A stretch of 64,000 bases of DNA, taken from assembly GCF_000527135.1 (NCBI RefSeq), contig NZ_AZUP01000001.1, positions 62,001-126,000 on the forward strand, in the 5' to 3' direction. This document shows, piece by piece, positions 17,781 through 25,984 of this stretch. The notes under the pieces are model-generated. The model worked only from the letters and a program-made list of their open reading frames with translations. It did no database searches and was not told the DNA's origin. The stretch is from Methyloversatilis discipulorum (GTDB lineage: Bacteria; Pseudomonadota; Gammaproteobacteria; Burkholderiales; Rhodocyclaceae). The translations under genes and the position numbers were made by a program. The stretch's first letter is position 1; each line of letters begins with the position of its first letter.

Positions 17781-18974
17781 TCAGCCGCGGAGCAGGCTCA
17801 GCACGTTCTGCGGCAGCGAGTTGGCTTGCGCCAGCATCGCGGTACCGGCCTGCTGCAGAATCTGCGCGCGGGTCAGGTTGGCGGTTTCGGCAGCGAAGTC
17901 GGCGTCGGTGATGCGGCTCTTCGAGGCGGAGATGTTTTCCGCTTGCGTTTGCAGGTTGGCTACGGTGTAGTCGAGGCGGTTCTGCTGGGCACCGAGGGCG
18001 GCACGCTGTTCCGACACGTAGGTCAGTGCGTCTTCGACCGAGGTCAGCAGCGCCTGCGAGTTGGCGGCCGTGGTGGCGCCGGTGAAGGCGGTGATGTCGG
18101 TGTCCAGGGCGACCATGCGGGCGTCGGCCGAAGTGGCGTTGATACGCGTGTCGCCGAAGGTCAGCGTCAGGCGGTTGTCGGCAGCGTCGTCAGCACCGAC
18201 CTGGATTTCAGCGCCAGTGGCAGCGGTCGTGATGATGGTGCCTGCGTCGAGGTCGGCAGCGATGTTGGCGCCGGTCTCAGCACCCGAAGCCTTGATCGTC
18301 ACCTTCACGCCGAGCTCGTTGTAGTTCAGCTCGTACGATTGGCCTGCGGTCAGCGCCAGGGCGGTGATGTCGATCATCTGCGAGTTCGTGCCATCCGACA
18401 GCGTCAGTTCGCCGGTGTTGGCATCGGCGAAGGTGAAGGTCGTGCCGGCGGCGGCGCCGGTGATGTCGACCTTGGTCACTGCGGCGGTGCCGGAGGTGGC
18501 CAGGTTGAAACCGCCTTGTACGGTCGAGGTGGTGTCGAGTGCCTTGCCGAAGGAACCGTTCAGCAGCTGCTGGCCGTTGAACTTGGTACGGGTCGAGATG
18601 TTGTTGATCTCGTCGCGCAGCTGGGTCATTTCGTCGGCGATGAAGGAGCGCTCTGCGTCGGCCAGCGTCGAGTTCGAACCCTGGGTGGCCAGTTCCTTCA
18701 TGCGGATGAGCATGTCCTGGATCTGCGACATGCCGCCTTCAGCGGTCTGGATCATCGAGATACCGTCGCTGGCGTTACGGGCAGCTTGGTTCAGCGACTT
18801 GACCTGTGCATTCATGCGCTGCGAAATCGCCAGACCAGCGGCATCGTCACGGGCGCTGTTGATGCGCAGACCGGACGACAGACGCTGCAGCGAAGTGGCG
18901 AGCGAATTCTGCGAGGAATTGAGGTTGCGCTGAGCGGTGAGCGAGGCAACGTTGGTGTTGATGATTTGCGGCAT
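17781..18974 (-). CDS. fliC: Flagellin
   Basis: Flagellin, 397 residues, polymerises into the filament. The conserved helical D0/D1 ends are intact: MPQIINTNVASLTAQRNLNS with LSSGLRINSARDDAAGLAI at the N-terminus, and ITDADFAAETANLTRAQI with NVLSLLRG at the C-terminus. The variable middle (about 170-290) is Ala/Thr/Gly-rich. It is the first gene of a minus-strand run through fliS, with a sigma-28 promoter upstream. It is the only flagellin gene in the window. Confidence 0.98.
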   Translation of the reverse strand: MPQIINTNVASLTAQRNLNSSQNSLATSLQRLSSGLRINSARDDAAGLAISQRMNAQVKSLNQAARNASDGISMIQTAEGGMSQIQDMLIRMKELATQGSNSTLADAERSFIADEMTQLRDEINNISTRTKFNGQQLLNGSFGKALDTTSTVQGGFNLATSGTAAVTKVDITGAAAGTTFTFADANTGELTLSDGTNSQMIDITALALTAGQSYELNYNELGVKVTIKASGAETGANIAADLDAGTIITTAATGAEIQVGADDAADNRLTLTFGDTRINATSADARMVALDTDITAFTGATTAANSQALLTSVEDALTYVSEQRAALGAQQNRLDYTVANLQTQAENISASKSRITDADFAAETANLTRAQILQQAGTAMLAQANSLPQNVLSLLRG

Positions 18975-19054
18975 TTTCTTTCTCCTGTCACGAAGTGGTG
19001 TAGTTACGGCGCCCTGGGTTGCATGACCCGATGTTGATGTCGCCGATGATTCAA

Positions 19055-19081
19055 GTAACGGAGAGGGGAGAGAAAACTTTA
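19055..19081 (-). promoter_or_regulatory. Sigma-28 (FliA) promoter of fliC
   Basis: On the minus strand TAAAGTTT (19081-19074) is a perfect -35 element, followed after exactly 11 bp by TCCGTTAC (19062-19055), which keeps 5 of 8 bases of the GCCGATAA -10 box. Transcription would start near 19048, giving a leader of about 74 nt. Confidence 0.8.
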
Positions 19082-19155
19082 GGCCGCTATCTCAATGAAA
19101 GCCTTTGTGCTCGTGGCTTTCAGGCGCAGGCATCGCGAAATGGCTTGCCGCTGCG

Positions 19156-19182
19156 GTGTAGGTTCGAGGGGCAAAAACTTTA
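19156..19182 (-). promoter_or_regulatory. Possible second sigma-28 promoter upstream of fliC
   Basis: A second exact TAAAGTTT lies about 100 bp further upstream, with ACCTACAC after 11 bp (4 of 8 matches to GCCGATAA). It could be a weak tandem promoter or a decayed copy. Between 18975 and 19306 I see no coding sequence. Confidence 0.3.
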
Positions 19183-19279
19183 GGGTTGCCCCGAAGAGTG
19201 CCTTGTGCTTTGGGGATGGCGTGAAATTCGCCCGGAAAGCCGCGTCAGCGCTTGATTTCAACTGTTACCAATTGTGATT

Positions 19280-19304
19280 GCCGCTGCGCAGGGGACGCAG
19301 CGGC
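19280..19304 (-). terminator. Hairpin after the diguanylate cyclase gene
   Basis: Perfect 9-bp arms GCCGCTGCG and CGCAGCGGC around a 7-nt loop, 3 bp past the stop codon. There is no U-tract, so intrinsic termination is uncertain. Confidence 0.5.
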
Positions 19305-19306
19305 GT

Positions 19307-21058
19307 TCAGGCGGCGATGGCGGCGCCCGGTGCGACGACGACGCGGTTCTTGCCGGTCGCCTTGGCCTGATACATCGCGACGTCGGCGCGTTCGATTGCC
19401 GAACTCTGGGCTTCGTCCTGCTGCACGACGGTGACACCTGCGCTGAAGGTGATCAGCAGCTTGTCATTGTTGGCGAGGAAGTAGCGCTTGGTCAGTTCAC
19501 GCTGCAGTCGCTGCAGCACGACGACCGAGTCATCGACCGAAGTCTCCGGCAGCAGTATGACGAACTCCTCGCCGCCATAACGCGACAGCGTGTCGTGCGG
19601 GCGCAGGCAGTCGCGCACCGTGGCGACCAGATGCAGCAGGGCATCGTCACCGGTGTTATGGCCGTAGGTGTCGTTCAGGCGCTTGAAGTTGTCGATATCG
19701 AGCACGGCCAGACAGAGCTGGGTGCCGCGGCGCGATGCGCGCGACACCTCTTTCGCATAGGACTCTTCCAGACCCTTGCGGTTGAGCGCGCCGGTCAGCG
19801 GGTCGTGGCGCATCTTCTCGCTGGTCTGTTCGAGTTCGATCTGCAGACGCTCGATCTCGGCTTCGGCCGCACGCACGCGATCGCGCATGGTGTCGACCTC
19901 GTTGCGCGAACGTTCCGTGGTGGCGCGCATTTCGTGCGTCGCGGTGATCACGTCCGCGATCACGCCCTGCAGCGCGCCGATGTCGTCGGCTTCCGCAATG
20001 GTGCGCGCATAGCCTTCCATCTTGTCGCCGAAGCCGGACGTGGCGTCGGTGAAGCTGCCCAACTGCTCGACGAAGCCCGCCAGCATCAGTTTGATCTGGT
20101 GCTTGGCGTCGTCGATATTGCCGCGCAGCGAGCCCTGTCGTTCGATCACCTCGCGCAGGCGGCGCTCGACTTCGTCGAGCTCGCGCGCACTGATCGGGTG
20201 ATCGCACAGGCCGCGCAATGCATCGATCTGGCCGCGCATCCAGCGGTCGTCGATGACGAGATCGCTGATGTTTCGCAGTAGCAGGTCGAGCAGCGAAAGC
20301 AGGCCGGTACGGATTTCCGCCTGATCGTCGACCACCCAGTTCAGGCGGTAGATGAGATTGCGCAGCTTGGACGCAAGGTCATCCACACCGCGCATGTCTC
20401 GTACTTCGCGCAGCACCTTGCCCAGTTCGATCGCTTCGTCGCGCAGTTCGGGGGCGGTAATGAGCAGGCTGGCGACGACGCCTTCGAGCGTACGCGCGAA
20501 CAGGTCGCGCAGTGCGGCGTCGCTGTTGTCGGTCGGTGCTGCGCTGTCGGCGACCAGTTGCACCGCCGACGCGGCCTTGCCGTCCTCGGCCGATTCCCAT
20601 TTGTCGGCCAGCGCGCTCATGCGCGAGTACAGCGCATCAAGCTCGCCGTTGGACGAATCAAGCACCTGCTGCAAGGCCTGATGCTTCTGTGCGAAGGTCA
20701 GCGTCGCGTGGTTGCGTTCGAGCTGCTTGAACACATCCTTGAGCAGGGCGGTCCATTTGCGCTGCGGTGCCGCCTGGGCGCGCAGCAGCCCGACCAGAGA
20801 CCCGCTGATCGCCGACCAGCTGCGGCTGGTGACCGCGCTTTCGAGGCGCTGCACGAACTCGATCTGCGCCTGGTTGAGCCGCGGCAGCGTGCTGCAGACC
20901 AGCTTCAGCGCGCGCTCGGGAAAGAGGTCCTCCGGCTTGGTGCCGGCGATCTCGTGGTACAGCGCGCGATAGTTCTCCGGCGTCGGCTGCAGTTGACGCA
21001 TGGCAAGCCGCCGCAGGGCTTCACGAGCGATTTCGAGCGGCTGCATGGCGTCTGACAT
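19307..21058 (-). CDS. Diguanylate cyclase (GGDEF domain)
   Basis: A 583-residue protein without membrane helices. A long helical N-terminal region (about 1-400, coiled coil near the end) leads to a GGDEF domain with active-site GGEEF at about 495-499. An RPHD inhibition site lies five residues before RYGGEEF, so product feedback is likely. It should make cyclic-di-GMP from two GTP. Next to fliC, and in the same window as a PilZ motor brake, it probably tunes motility. I chose ATG 21058 (MSDAMQPLE) over 21091 because a sigma-28-like promoter overlaps the upstream option. Confidence 0.88.
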   Translation of the reverse strand: MSDAMQPLEIAREALRRLAMRQLQPTPENYRALYHEIAGTKPEDLFPERALKLVCSTLPRLNQAQIEFVQRLESAVTSRSWSAISGSLVGLLRAQAAPQRKWTALLKDVFKQLERNHATLTFAQKHQALQQVLDSSNGELDALYSRMSALADKWESAEDGKAASAVQLVADSAAPTDNSDAALRDLFARTLEGVVASLLITAPELRDEAIELGKVLREVRDMRGVDDLASKLRNLIYRLNWVVDDQAEIRTGLLSLLDLLLRNISDLVIDDRWMRGQIDALRGLCDHPISARELDEVERRLREVIERQGSLRGNIDDAKHQIKLMLAGFVEQLGSFTDATSGFGDKMEGYARTIAEADDIGALQGVIADVITATHEMRATTERSRNEVDTMRDRVRAAEAEIERLQIELEQTSEKMRHDPLTGALNRKGLEESYAKEVSRASRRGTQLCLAVLDIDNFKRLNDTYGHNTGDDALLHLVATVRDCLRPHDTLSRYGGEEFVILLPETSVDDSVVVLQRLQRELTKRYFLANNDKLLITFSAGVTVVQQDEAQSSAIERADVAMYQAKATGKNRVVVAPGAAIAA

Positions 21059-21091
21059 GTGCGAGGTATTAACGGTTTGTAACGAATGCAA

Positions 21092-21118
21092 ACTACGGCA
21101 ATCGCCCTGAGGCCTTTA
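21092..21118 (-). promoter_or_regulatory. Possible sigma-28 promoter of the diguanylate cyclase gene
   Basis: Minus-strand TAAAGGCC, 11 bp, then GCCGTAGT: the core TAAA and GCCG are exact and the spacing is that of FliA promoters. It would place the gene in the flagellar late class. Confidence 0.42.
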
Positions 21119-21132
21119 GGGGGAAGCCGTGC

Positions 21133-21168
21133 AAAATTTGTCACACGGCGCTGCAACGCCTGTGCGAC
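21133..21168 (-). terminator. Terminator after the NarL-type regulator
   Basis: On the minus strand GTCGCAC and GGCG pair with CGCC and GTGTGAC around a 6-nt loop (one bulge, one G-U), followed by AAATTTT. Confidence 0.6.
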
Positions 21169-21174
21169 CGATGT

Positions 21175-21813
21175 TCAGTCAACCAGGCCGTGCTTGAGAC
21201 CGTAGTGGGTCAGTTCGGCATTGTTCTTCATGCGCATCTTCTCCAGCAGGCGGGCACGATAGACGCTGACCGTCTTGACGCTCAGATTCAGTTCCTCGCC
21301 GATCTGGGTCAGCGTCTTGCCCGAGGCGATCATCACCAGCGTCTGGTACTCGCGGTCGGACAGCTTTTCGTGCGGCGGGCGCTCGCTGTCGTCGGTGATG
21401 GCGTTGGCCAGTTCCATCGCCAGCGTCGGCGACACGTACTTCTTGCCGCTGGCGACCTGACGGATGGCGGTCACCAGCTGTTCCGGCGCACTCTGCTTGG
21501 TCAGGTAGCCCGAGGCGCCGGCCTTCAGCGCGCGGATGGCGTACTGGTCTTCCGGGTGCATCGACAGCACCAGCACCGGCAGTTTGGGAAACTCCTTGCG
21601 TACCAGCTTCAGCGTGTCGATGCCGTTGCGGTCGGGCATGGATACGTCCATCAGTACCATGTCGAAACTGCCGTCGCGCAGCTTGTGCATCGCCTCGACG
21701 CCGTTCTCCGCCTCGCCGGTGACCACCAGGTCGGGGCTGTCGGACAGGATCTGGCGCAGACCCGAGCGCACGATGGCGTGGTCGTCGGCGATCAGGATGC
21801 GGATGCTGCTCAT
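21175..21813 (-). CDS. NarL/FixJ-family response regulator
   Basis: A 212-residue regulator with a receiver domain (D56 in LMDVSMP; Lys in GYLTKQ) and a C-terminal LuxR-type helix-turn-helix (about 147-204: LSDREYQTLVMIASGKTLTQ, LSVKTVSVYRARLLEKM). ATG 21813 overlaps the stop of the upstream kinase (ATGA). An in-frame extension to 22164 only reads through the kinase gene in another frame. Target genes are not evident. Confidence 0.93.
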   Translation of the reverse strand: MSSIRILIADDHAIVRSGLRQILSDSPDLVVTGEAENGVEAMHKLRDGSFDMVLMDVSMPDRNGIDTLKLVRKEFPKLPVLVLSMHPEDQYAIRALKAGASGYLTKQSAPEQLVTAIRQVASGKKYVSPTLAMELANAITDDSERPPHEKLSDREYQTLVMIASGKTLTQIGEELNLSVKTVSVYRARLLEKMRMKNNAELTHYGLKHGLVD

Positions 21814-23330
21814 CGTGCGAACTCCAGTACGGTGCGGCGGCAGGCCGGTACGCGCAGCAGCAGCCGGGTGCCGCCGCCGTCGCGGCCGCTCGCCTCGAAG
21901 CGGCCGTTCAGATGGGCGACCCGCTCGCGTATGCCGCGCAGGCCGAATGATTTGGGCTTGTTCAGATCGGTGGGCGCAAGACCGCGACCATCGTCGGCGA
22001 TTTCCAGCACGATGTCGTCGTCTTCCTGCGTCAGCCTGACTTCGACCTTGTGCGCCTGCGCGTGCTTGGACACATTGGTCAGCGCTTCCTGGAACACGCG
22101 GAACAGCGCGATCGCCGTTTCCTCGTCCGGCTCGATGTCGTGGTCGATGCACAGCAGTTCGCACTGCAGGCCAGTGCGCGCCGAAAAATCCTCGGCATGG
22201 CTCTCGATCGCCGGCGCCAGCCCGAACTCCTTCAGGATGCCCGGGCGCAGTTCGCGTGCGATGCGGCCGACCGTGGTGATCGCGTCATCCACCAGCTTGC
22301 CCATGCTCTGCGAACGCGCGCGGATGGCGTCGGGGTCTGCGGCGGTCTTGTTCGCCAGCAGCGACACCTCGAACTTCAGCGCCACCAGCAGGCCGCCCAG
22401 TTCGTCGTGGATGTCGCGCGCGATCCGTTCGCGTTCCTCTTCCTTCGCCATCTGCAGATGCGAAGACAGCTCGGCGAGCTGTCCACGAGACTGGCGAAGT
22501 TCTCGCTCGGTCAGCTTGCTCTGCGTGATGTTGGAAACGATGCCTTCCCAGATCGGCACGCCTGAGGCGAGCAGGCGCGGCGACGAGCGCAGGTTCACCC
22601 ATTTCACGTCGCCGTCCGGCAGCCGGATACGGCCTTCCCAGTTCACCGTCGATTGCGACTGCGCCGACTGCTTCATCGCGCGGTTCAGTTCCGGCATGTC
22701 TTCCGGCAGCACCATTTCGAGGAAGCGACCGGGTTGGGCGATCAGTTCAGACGGCTTCAGCGCGAGCAGGGCGAGGCAACCGTCGCTGACGAACAGGAAG
22801 CGCCAGCCGCCGTCGTCGTGGCGCAGCAACTGGAACACCATGCCGGGGATGTTGGCGGCCAGCGCGCGAAAGCGTGCTTCGCTGTCGCGCACGGCGTCGA
22901 GCGCACTGTGCCGCTCGGCGCGGTTGCGCGCCTCGCGCATTTCGCGCTCGACCGCCGGTACCAGGCGGTCGAGATTGGTCTTGCTCAGGTAATCGTGGGC
23001 GCCGGCGCGCATCGCCGACACCGCGATGTCTTCCTCGATCACGCCGGACACGATGATGAAGGGCAGATCCAGCCCCAGTTCCTGCAGGATGCCCAGCGCC
23101 GCCATGGCCGAGAACTGAGGCATGTTGTGATCGGACAGTACGACGTCCCAGGAACCCGAGCGCAACGCGGCGCGCAGCCCCTTCTCGTCCTCCACGCGGA
23201 TCGAGCGCACGGTGTAGCCGGCCTGGCGGAAGCGATGCAGCAGCAGCACCGCGTCGTCCTCGGAGTCCTCGATCAGCAGGACATCGAGCGTGCGCTGGGC
23301 GGTCAGAACAGGCGTGACGGGATCGGGCAT
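21810..23330 (-). CDS. Receiver-PAS-HisKA_3 sensor histidine kinase
   Basis: A 506-residue soluble kinase. It starts, unusually, with a receiver domain (EDSEDD at 21-26, D67 in VVLSDHNMP), followed by a PAS/PAC region (about 150-285), a HisKA_3 dimerisation helix (RIARDIHDELGG, phospho-His near 320) and a HATPase domain (ADDGRGL, FGLRGIRERV). An N-terminal receiver suggests control by another kinase. It is coupled to the NarL-type regulator. An upstream GTG at 23363 is possible, but ATG 23330 has GAAGG upstream. Confidence 0.9.
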   Translation of the reverse strand: MPDPVTPVLTAQRTLDVLLIEDSEDDAVLLLHRFRQAGYTVRSIRVEDEKGLRAALRSGSWDVVLSDHNMPQFSAMAALGILQELGLDLPFIIVSGVIEEDIAVSAMRAGAHDYLSKTNLDRLVPAVEREMREARNRAERHSALDAVRDSEARFRALAANIPGMVFQLLRHDDGGWRFLFVSDGCLALLALKPSELIAQPGRFLEMVLPEDMPELNRAMKQSAQSQSTVNWEGRIRLPDGDVKWVNLRSSPRLLASGVPIWEGIVSNITQSKLTERELRQSRGQLAELSSHLQMAKEEERERIARDIHDELGGLLVALKFEVSLLANKTAADPDAIRARSQSMGKLVDDAITTVGRIARELRPGILKEFGLAPAIESHAEDFSARTGLQCELLCIDHDIEPDEETAIALFRVFQEALTNVSKHAQAHKVEVRLTQEDDDIVLEIADDGRGLAPTDLNKPKSFGLRGIRERVAHLNGRFEASGRDGGGTRLLLRVPACRRTVLEFAR

Positions 23331-23472
23331 CGGATCAGGGCCTTCGTCCGCGGCGAACGGCACGCCGCGCTGACGCGCGAAGGCATTGTTGTAGTGCCCT
23401 GCAGTTTAATCCATGCACATTGCGCAGCGACAGCGCCGCGACAGGCGACGGCAGCGATATAATCCGCGACTC

Positions 23473-23548
23473 GCCGCTTTAGCTCAGTTGGTAGAGCAAC
23501 CGCCTTGTAAGCGGTAGGTCGTCAGTTCGATTCCGACAAGCGGCACCA
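23473..23548 (+). tRNA. tRNA-Thr (TGT anticodon)
   Basis: A 76-nt cloverleaf: 7-bp acceptor stem GCCGCTT/AAGCGGC, D-arm TAGCTCAGTTGGTAGAGC, anticodon stem ACCGC/GCGGT with loop CTTGTAA (TGT at 34-36), T-arm with GTTCGATTC, and an encoded CCA end. Confidence 0.97.
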
Positions 23549-23556
23549 ATAAGGAG

Positions 23557-23586
23557 AAAGGCCGATTCCTTCGAATCGGCCTTTTT
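23557..23586. terminator. Terminator after tRNA-Thr
   Basis: A 12-bp stem AAAGGCCGATTC / GAATCGGCCTTT with CTTC loop, flanked by A and T tracts. It can serve both the tRNA and the convergent gene ending at 23619. Confidence 0.92.
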
Positions 23587-23618
23587 CACATCCGTCGCCG
23601 CTGCGGTCAGCAGGGCGC

Positions 23619-24044
23619 TCAGCTCTTCTGTTCCGGTCCGCGCGCGATCAGCATGTCGGCGACGGTGCGGATCGACGGCCAGTCCTTCATCGCCTCGACG
23701 GCCGGCCCGAAGCCGGCGGCGGCGGACTGCTGCAGCGCCTGTTCAGCCATTGCCAGCATATTGGCCGAGTAGCTCTTCATCGCTTCGCTCTGCAGCGTGA
23801 CGAAGTTCTGGTACAGCGCGTCCGGGCTGTTCGGGTCGGCCGCTGCAGGGGCGTCAGCGTCGGCCGCAGGCGTCGCGCCCTGCAGCACGGCGAAGACGAA
23901 GCGGCCCAGAGCGCGCTGGGCCTCGGCCGAATCGGGATTGCCGAAGAAGTCCGGGTCCAGCGTGATCGCCGGGGCGGCATCGCCCTTGCGGCACTCGATG
24001 CGGCCGTCGGCGGTCAGGCGGATGCGCAGTTCAGAAGTGCTCAT
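23619..24044 (-). CDS. Conserved hypothetical protein
   Basis: I do not recognise this 141-residue protein. It has no signal peptide or membrane segment. The N-terminal 60 residues look like beta strands (ELRIRLTADGRIECRKGD), followed by an Ala/Asp/Pro-rich linker and a helical C-terminal half with many Met, Gln and Ala residues (SEAMKSYSANMLAMAEQALQ) that loosely recalls phasin helices. It precedes lpxH on the same strand by the normal ribosome-site distance. Confidence 0.65.
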   Translation of the reverse strand: MSTSELRIRLTADGRIECRKGDAAPAITLDPDFFGNPDSAEAQRALGRFVFAVLQGATPAADADAPAAADPNSPDALYQNFVTLQSEAMKSYSANMLAMAEQALQQSAAAGFGPAVEAMKDWPSIRTVADMLIARGPEQKS

Positions 24045-24055
24045 CTAAGGTCTCC

Positions 24056-24814
24056 TCAAGCGGTGTAGCGGGTGTCCGGCAACGGTGCGCCCGCATCGTC
24101 GGTGGTGAAGGCGCGCAAGCCGCTGTCGTCGGCCTCGAACCAGCAGGCGCGGTCACGCCAGTCGGCCAGCACGTGCCGCACGCAGGGCCTGCCATCGACT
24201 TCGTGCAGATGACGGGCCGGCCGGTGCGTGTGACCGTGGATCATTCGCGCGACGTCGTGGTGGCGGAACATCGATGCGATCGCCTCGGCGTTGGCGTCCA
24301 TCAGGTATTCACCCTTGCCGGCCGTGGCTTCCTTGCTGCGCCGGCGCATGTCCTCGGCGATCGCATGGCGCTCGGCCAGCGGTTTCGCGAGGAAGGCGGC
24401 CTGCCACTGCGGGTTGCGCACCATCTGGCGGAACTGCATATAGGGCAGGTCGTCGGTGCACAGCGTGTCGCCGTGCAGCAGCAGCGTGTGATCGCCGCCG
24501 ATGTCGGCGATCAGCCAGTCGCCATGGATGCGCGCACCGGTGGCCGCAGTGAAGCCCGCGCCGAGCAGAAAGTCGCGATTGCCAGGCAGCACGTGCAGTT
24601 CGATGTCGCGCTCGTGCAGCGCCCGCAGAGCACGGACCACCGGACGCACCGCCGGGTCGTCGACGTCCTCGTCGCCAGCCCAGGCTTCGAACAGATCGCC
24701 GAGCAGGAACACGCGCTGCGCGTCGCGCGCGCGACCTTCGAGCAGTGCCACGAAGGCTGCGTTCAGTGCAGGCGTGGCGGCGGACAGGTGAAGATCGGAA
24801 CAGAGCAGGTCCAT
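24056..24814 (-). CDS. lpxH: UDP-2,3-diacylglucosamine diphosphatase LpxH
   Basis: A 252-residue calcineurin-like phosphoesterase that cleaves UDP-2,3-diacylglucosamine to lipid X and UMP in lipid A synthesis. Metal-site motifs are SDLHLS (5-10), LLGDLFEAW, LPGNRDFLLG and MIHGHTHRPARH. The length fits LpxH. ATG 24814 is preferred over an in-frame GTG at 24823. It lies between a hypothetical gene and ppiB on the same strand, so it may be cotranscribed. Confidence 0.93.
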   Translation of the reverse strand: MDLLCSDLHLSAATPALNAAFVALLEGRARDAQRVFLLGDLFEAWAGDEDVDDPAVRPVVRALRALHERDIELHVLPGNRDFLLGAGFTAATGARIHGDWLIADIGGDHTLLLHGDTLCTDDLPYMQFRQMVRNPQWQAAFLAKPLAERHAIAEDMRRRSKEATAGKGEYLMDANAEAIASMFRHHDVARMIHGHTHRPARHLHEVDGRPCVRHVLADWRDRACWFEADDSGLRAFTTDDAGAPLPDTRYTA

Positions 24815-24829
24815 GCCACGCACGCGGTG

Positions 24830-25318
24830 TTACGCCACTTCGGCGCGTTCGATCACCACGTCTTCCTTCGGCACGTCCTGGTGGAAGCCGGAGCGGCCGG
24901 TGGCCACGCCCTTGATCTTGTTCACCACGTCCATGCCGTCGGTGACGCGGCCGAACACGCAGTAGCCCCAGCCGTCCTGCGACTGTTCCTTGTCGAGAAA
25001 CAGGTTGTCGCCGACGTTGATGAAGAACTGGGCGGTCGCCGAGTGCGGGTCCGAGGTGCGCGCCATGGCGATGGTGCCGACCGTGTTCGAAAGACCGTTG
25101 CCGGCTTCGTTCTTGATCGGTGCCTGGGTGTCCTTCTGCTTCATGCCGGGTTCGAAGCCGCCGCCCTGGATCATGAAGTTGCCGATCACGCGGTGGAAGA
25201 TGGTGTTGTTGTAGTGACCGGCCTCGACGTAGGCGAGGAAGTTGGCGACCGTCTGCGGGGCCTTTTCGGCGTCCAGTTCGAGCGTGATGACGCCGTGATT
25301 GGTGTGCAGTTTGACCAT
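24830..25318 (-). CDS. ppiB: Cytoplasmic peptidyl-prolyl cis-trans isomerase (cyclophilin B)
   Basis: A 162-residue cyclophilin without a signal peptide. Catalytic-region motifs are [29 protein letters not shown] and [10 protein letters not shown]. It speeds folding at proline bonds. It lies 35 bp after a periplasmic paralogue, apparently a local duplication with divided location. Confidence 0.95.
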   Translation of the reverse strand: MVKLHTNHGVITLELDAEKAPQTVANFLAYVEAGHYNNTIFHRVIGNFMIQGGGFEPGMKQKDTQAPIKNEAGNGLSNTVGTIAMARTSDPHSATAQFFINVGDNLFLDKEQSQDGWGYCVFGRVTDGMDVVNKIKGVATGRSGFHQDVPKEDVVIERAEVA

Positions 25319-25353
25319 GTTGTGTTCTCCGGTTGGGGCCGCTTGCGCGGCGG

Positions 25354-25929
25354 TCAGGGTTTGGCTTCGAGGACGCGGACGGACTGGATGACCACCGGCG
25401 TCAGCGGCACGTCCTGGTGCATGCCGGCGTTGCCGGTGCGCACCGTGGCGATGTTGTTCACGACTTCCATGCCCTTGATGACCTTGGCGAATGCGGTGTA
25501 GCCGTAGCCGTCGCGTGACGGGTAGTCGAGCATGCGGTTATCGACCAGATTGATGAAGAACTGCGCCGTCGCCGAGTGCGGGTCGTTGGTGCGTGCCATG
25601 GCGAGCGTACCCGGCGCATTGCGCACGCCCTTGTCGAGCGCCCGTTGCGCCTCGTTCTTCACCGGCGCGCGGGTGGCCTTCTGGTTCATCTGCGGGTCGA
25701 AACCGCCGCCCTGAATCATGAAGCCGTTGATCACGCGATGGAAGATCAGACCGTCGTAGAAACCAGCTTTCACATATTCGACGAAATTGTCGACCGTGGC
25801 CGGCGCGGCCTCCGGGAACAGCTCGATCACGATGGTGCCCTGGCTGGTCTTCATTTCGACCTGCGGGTTGGCGGCGAGGGCGAACAGCGGCAGCAGGCCG
25901 GCCAGCAGGCCGAACAGGAACTTCTTCAT
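25354..25929 (-). CDS. ppiA: Periplasmic peptidyl-prolyl cis-trans isomerase (cyclophilin A)
   Basis: A 191-residue cyclophilin with a clear signal peptide (1-20, [20 protein letters not shown]), so it acts in the periplasm. Motifs are [19 protein letters not shown] and [11 protein letters not shown]. It is the exported counterpart of the downstream ppiB. Confidence 0.95.
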   Translation of the reverse strand: MKKFLFGLLAGLLPLFALAANPQVEMKTSQGTIVIELFPEAAPATVDNFVEYVKAGFYDGLIFHRVINGFMIQGGGFDPQMNQKATRAPVKNEAQRALDKGVRNAPGTLAMARTNDPHSATAQFFINLVDNRMLDYPSRDGYGYTAFAKVIKGMEVVNNIATVRTGNAGMHQDVPLTPVVIQSVRVLEAKP

Positions 25930-25984
25930 GCGGGTGACTCCGTGTGGGTGGGAAGCGTGAAAGACAGGTGGAGCGGCGGCCGGT

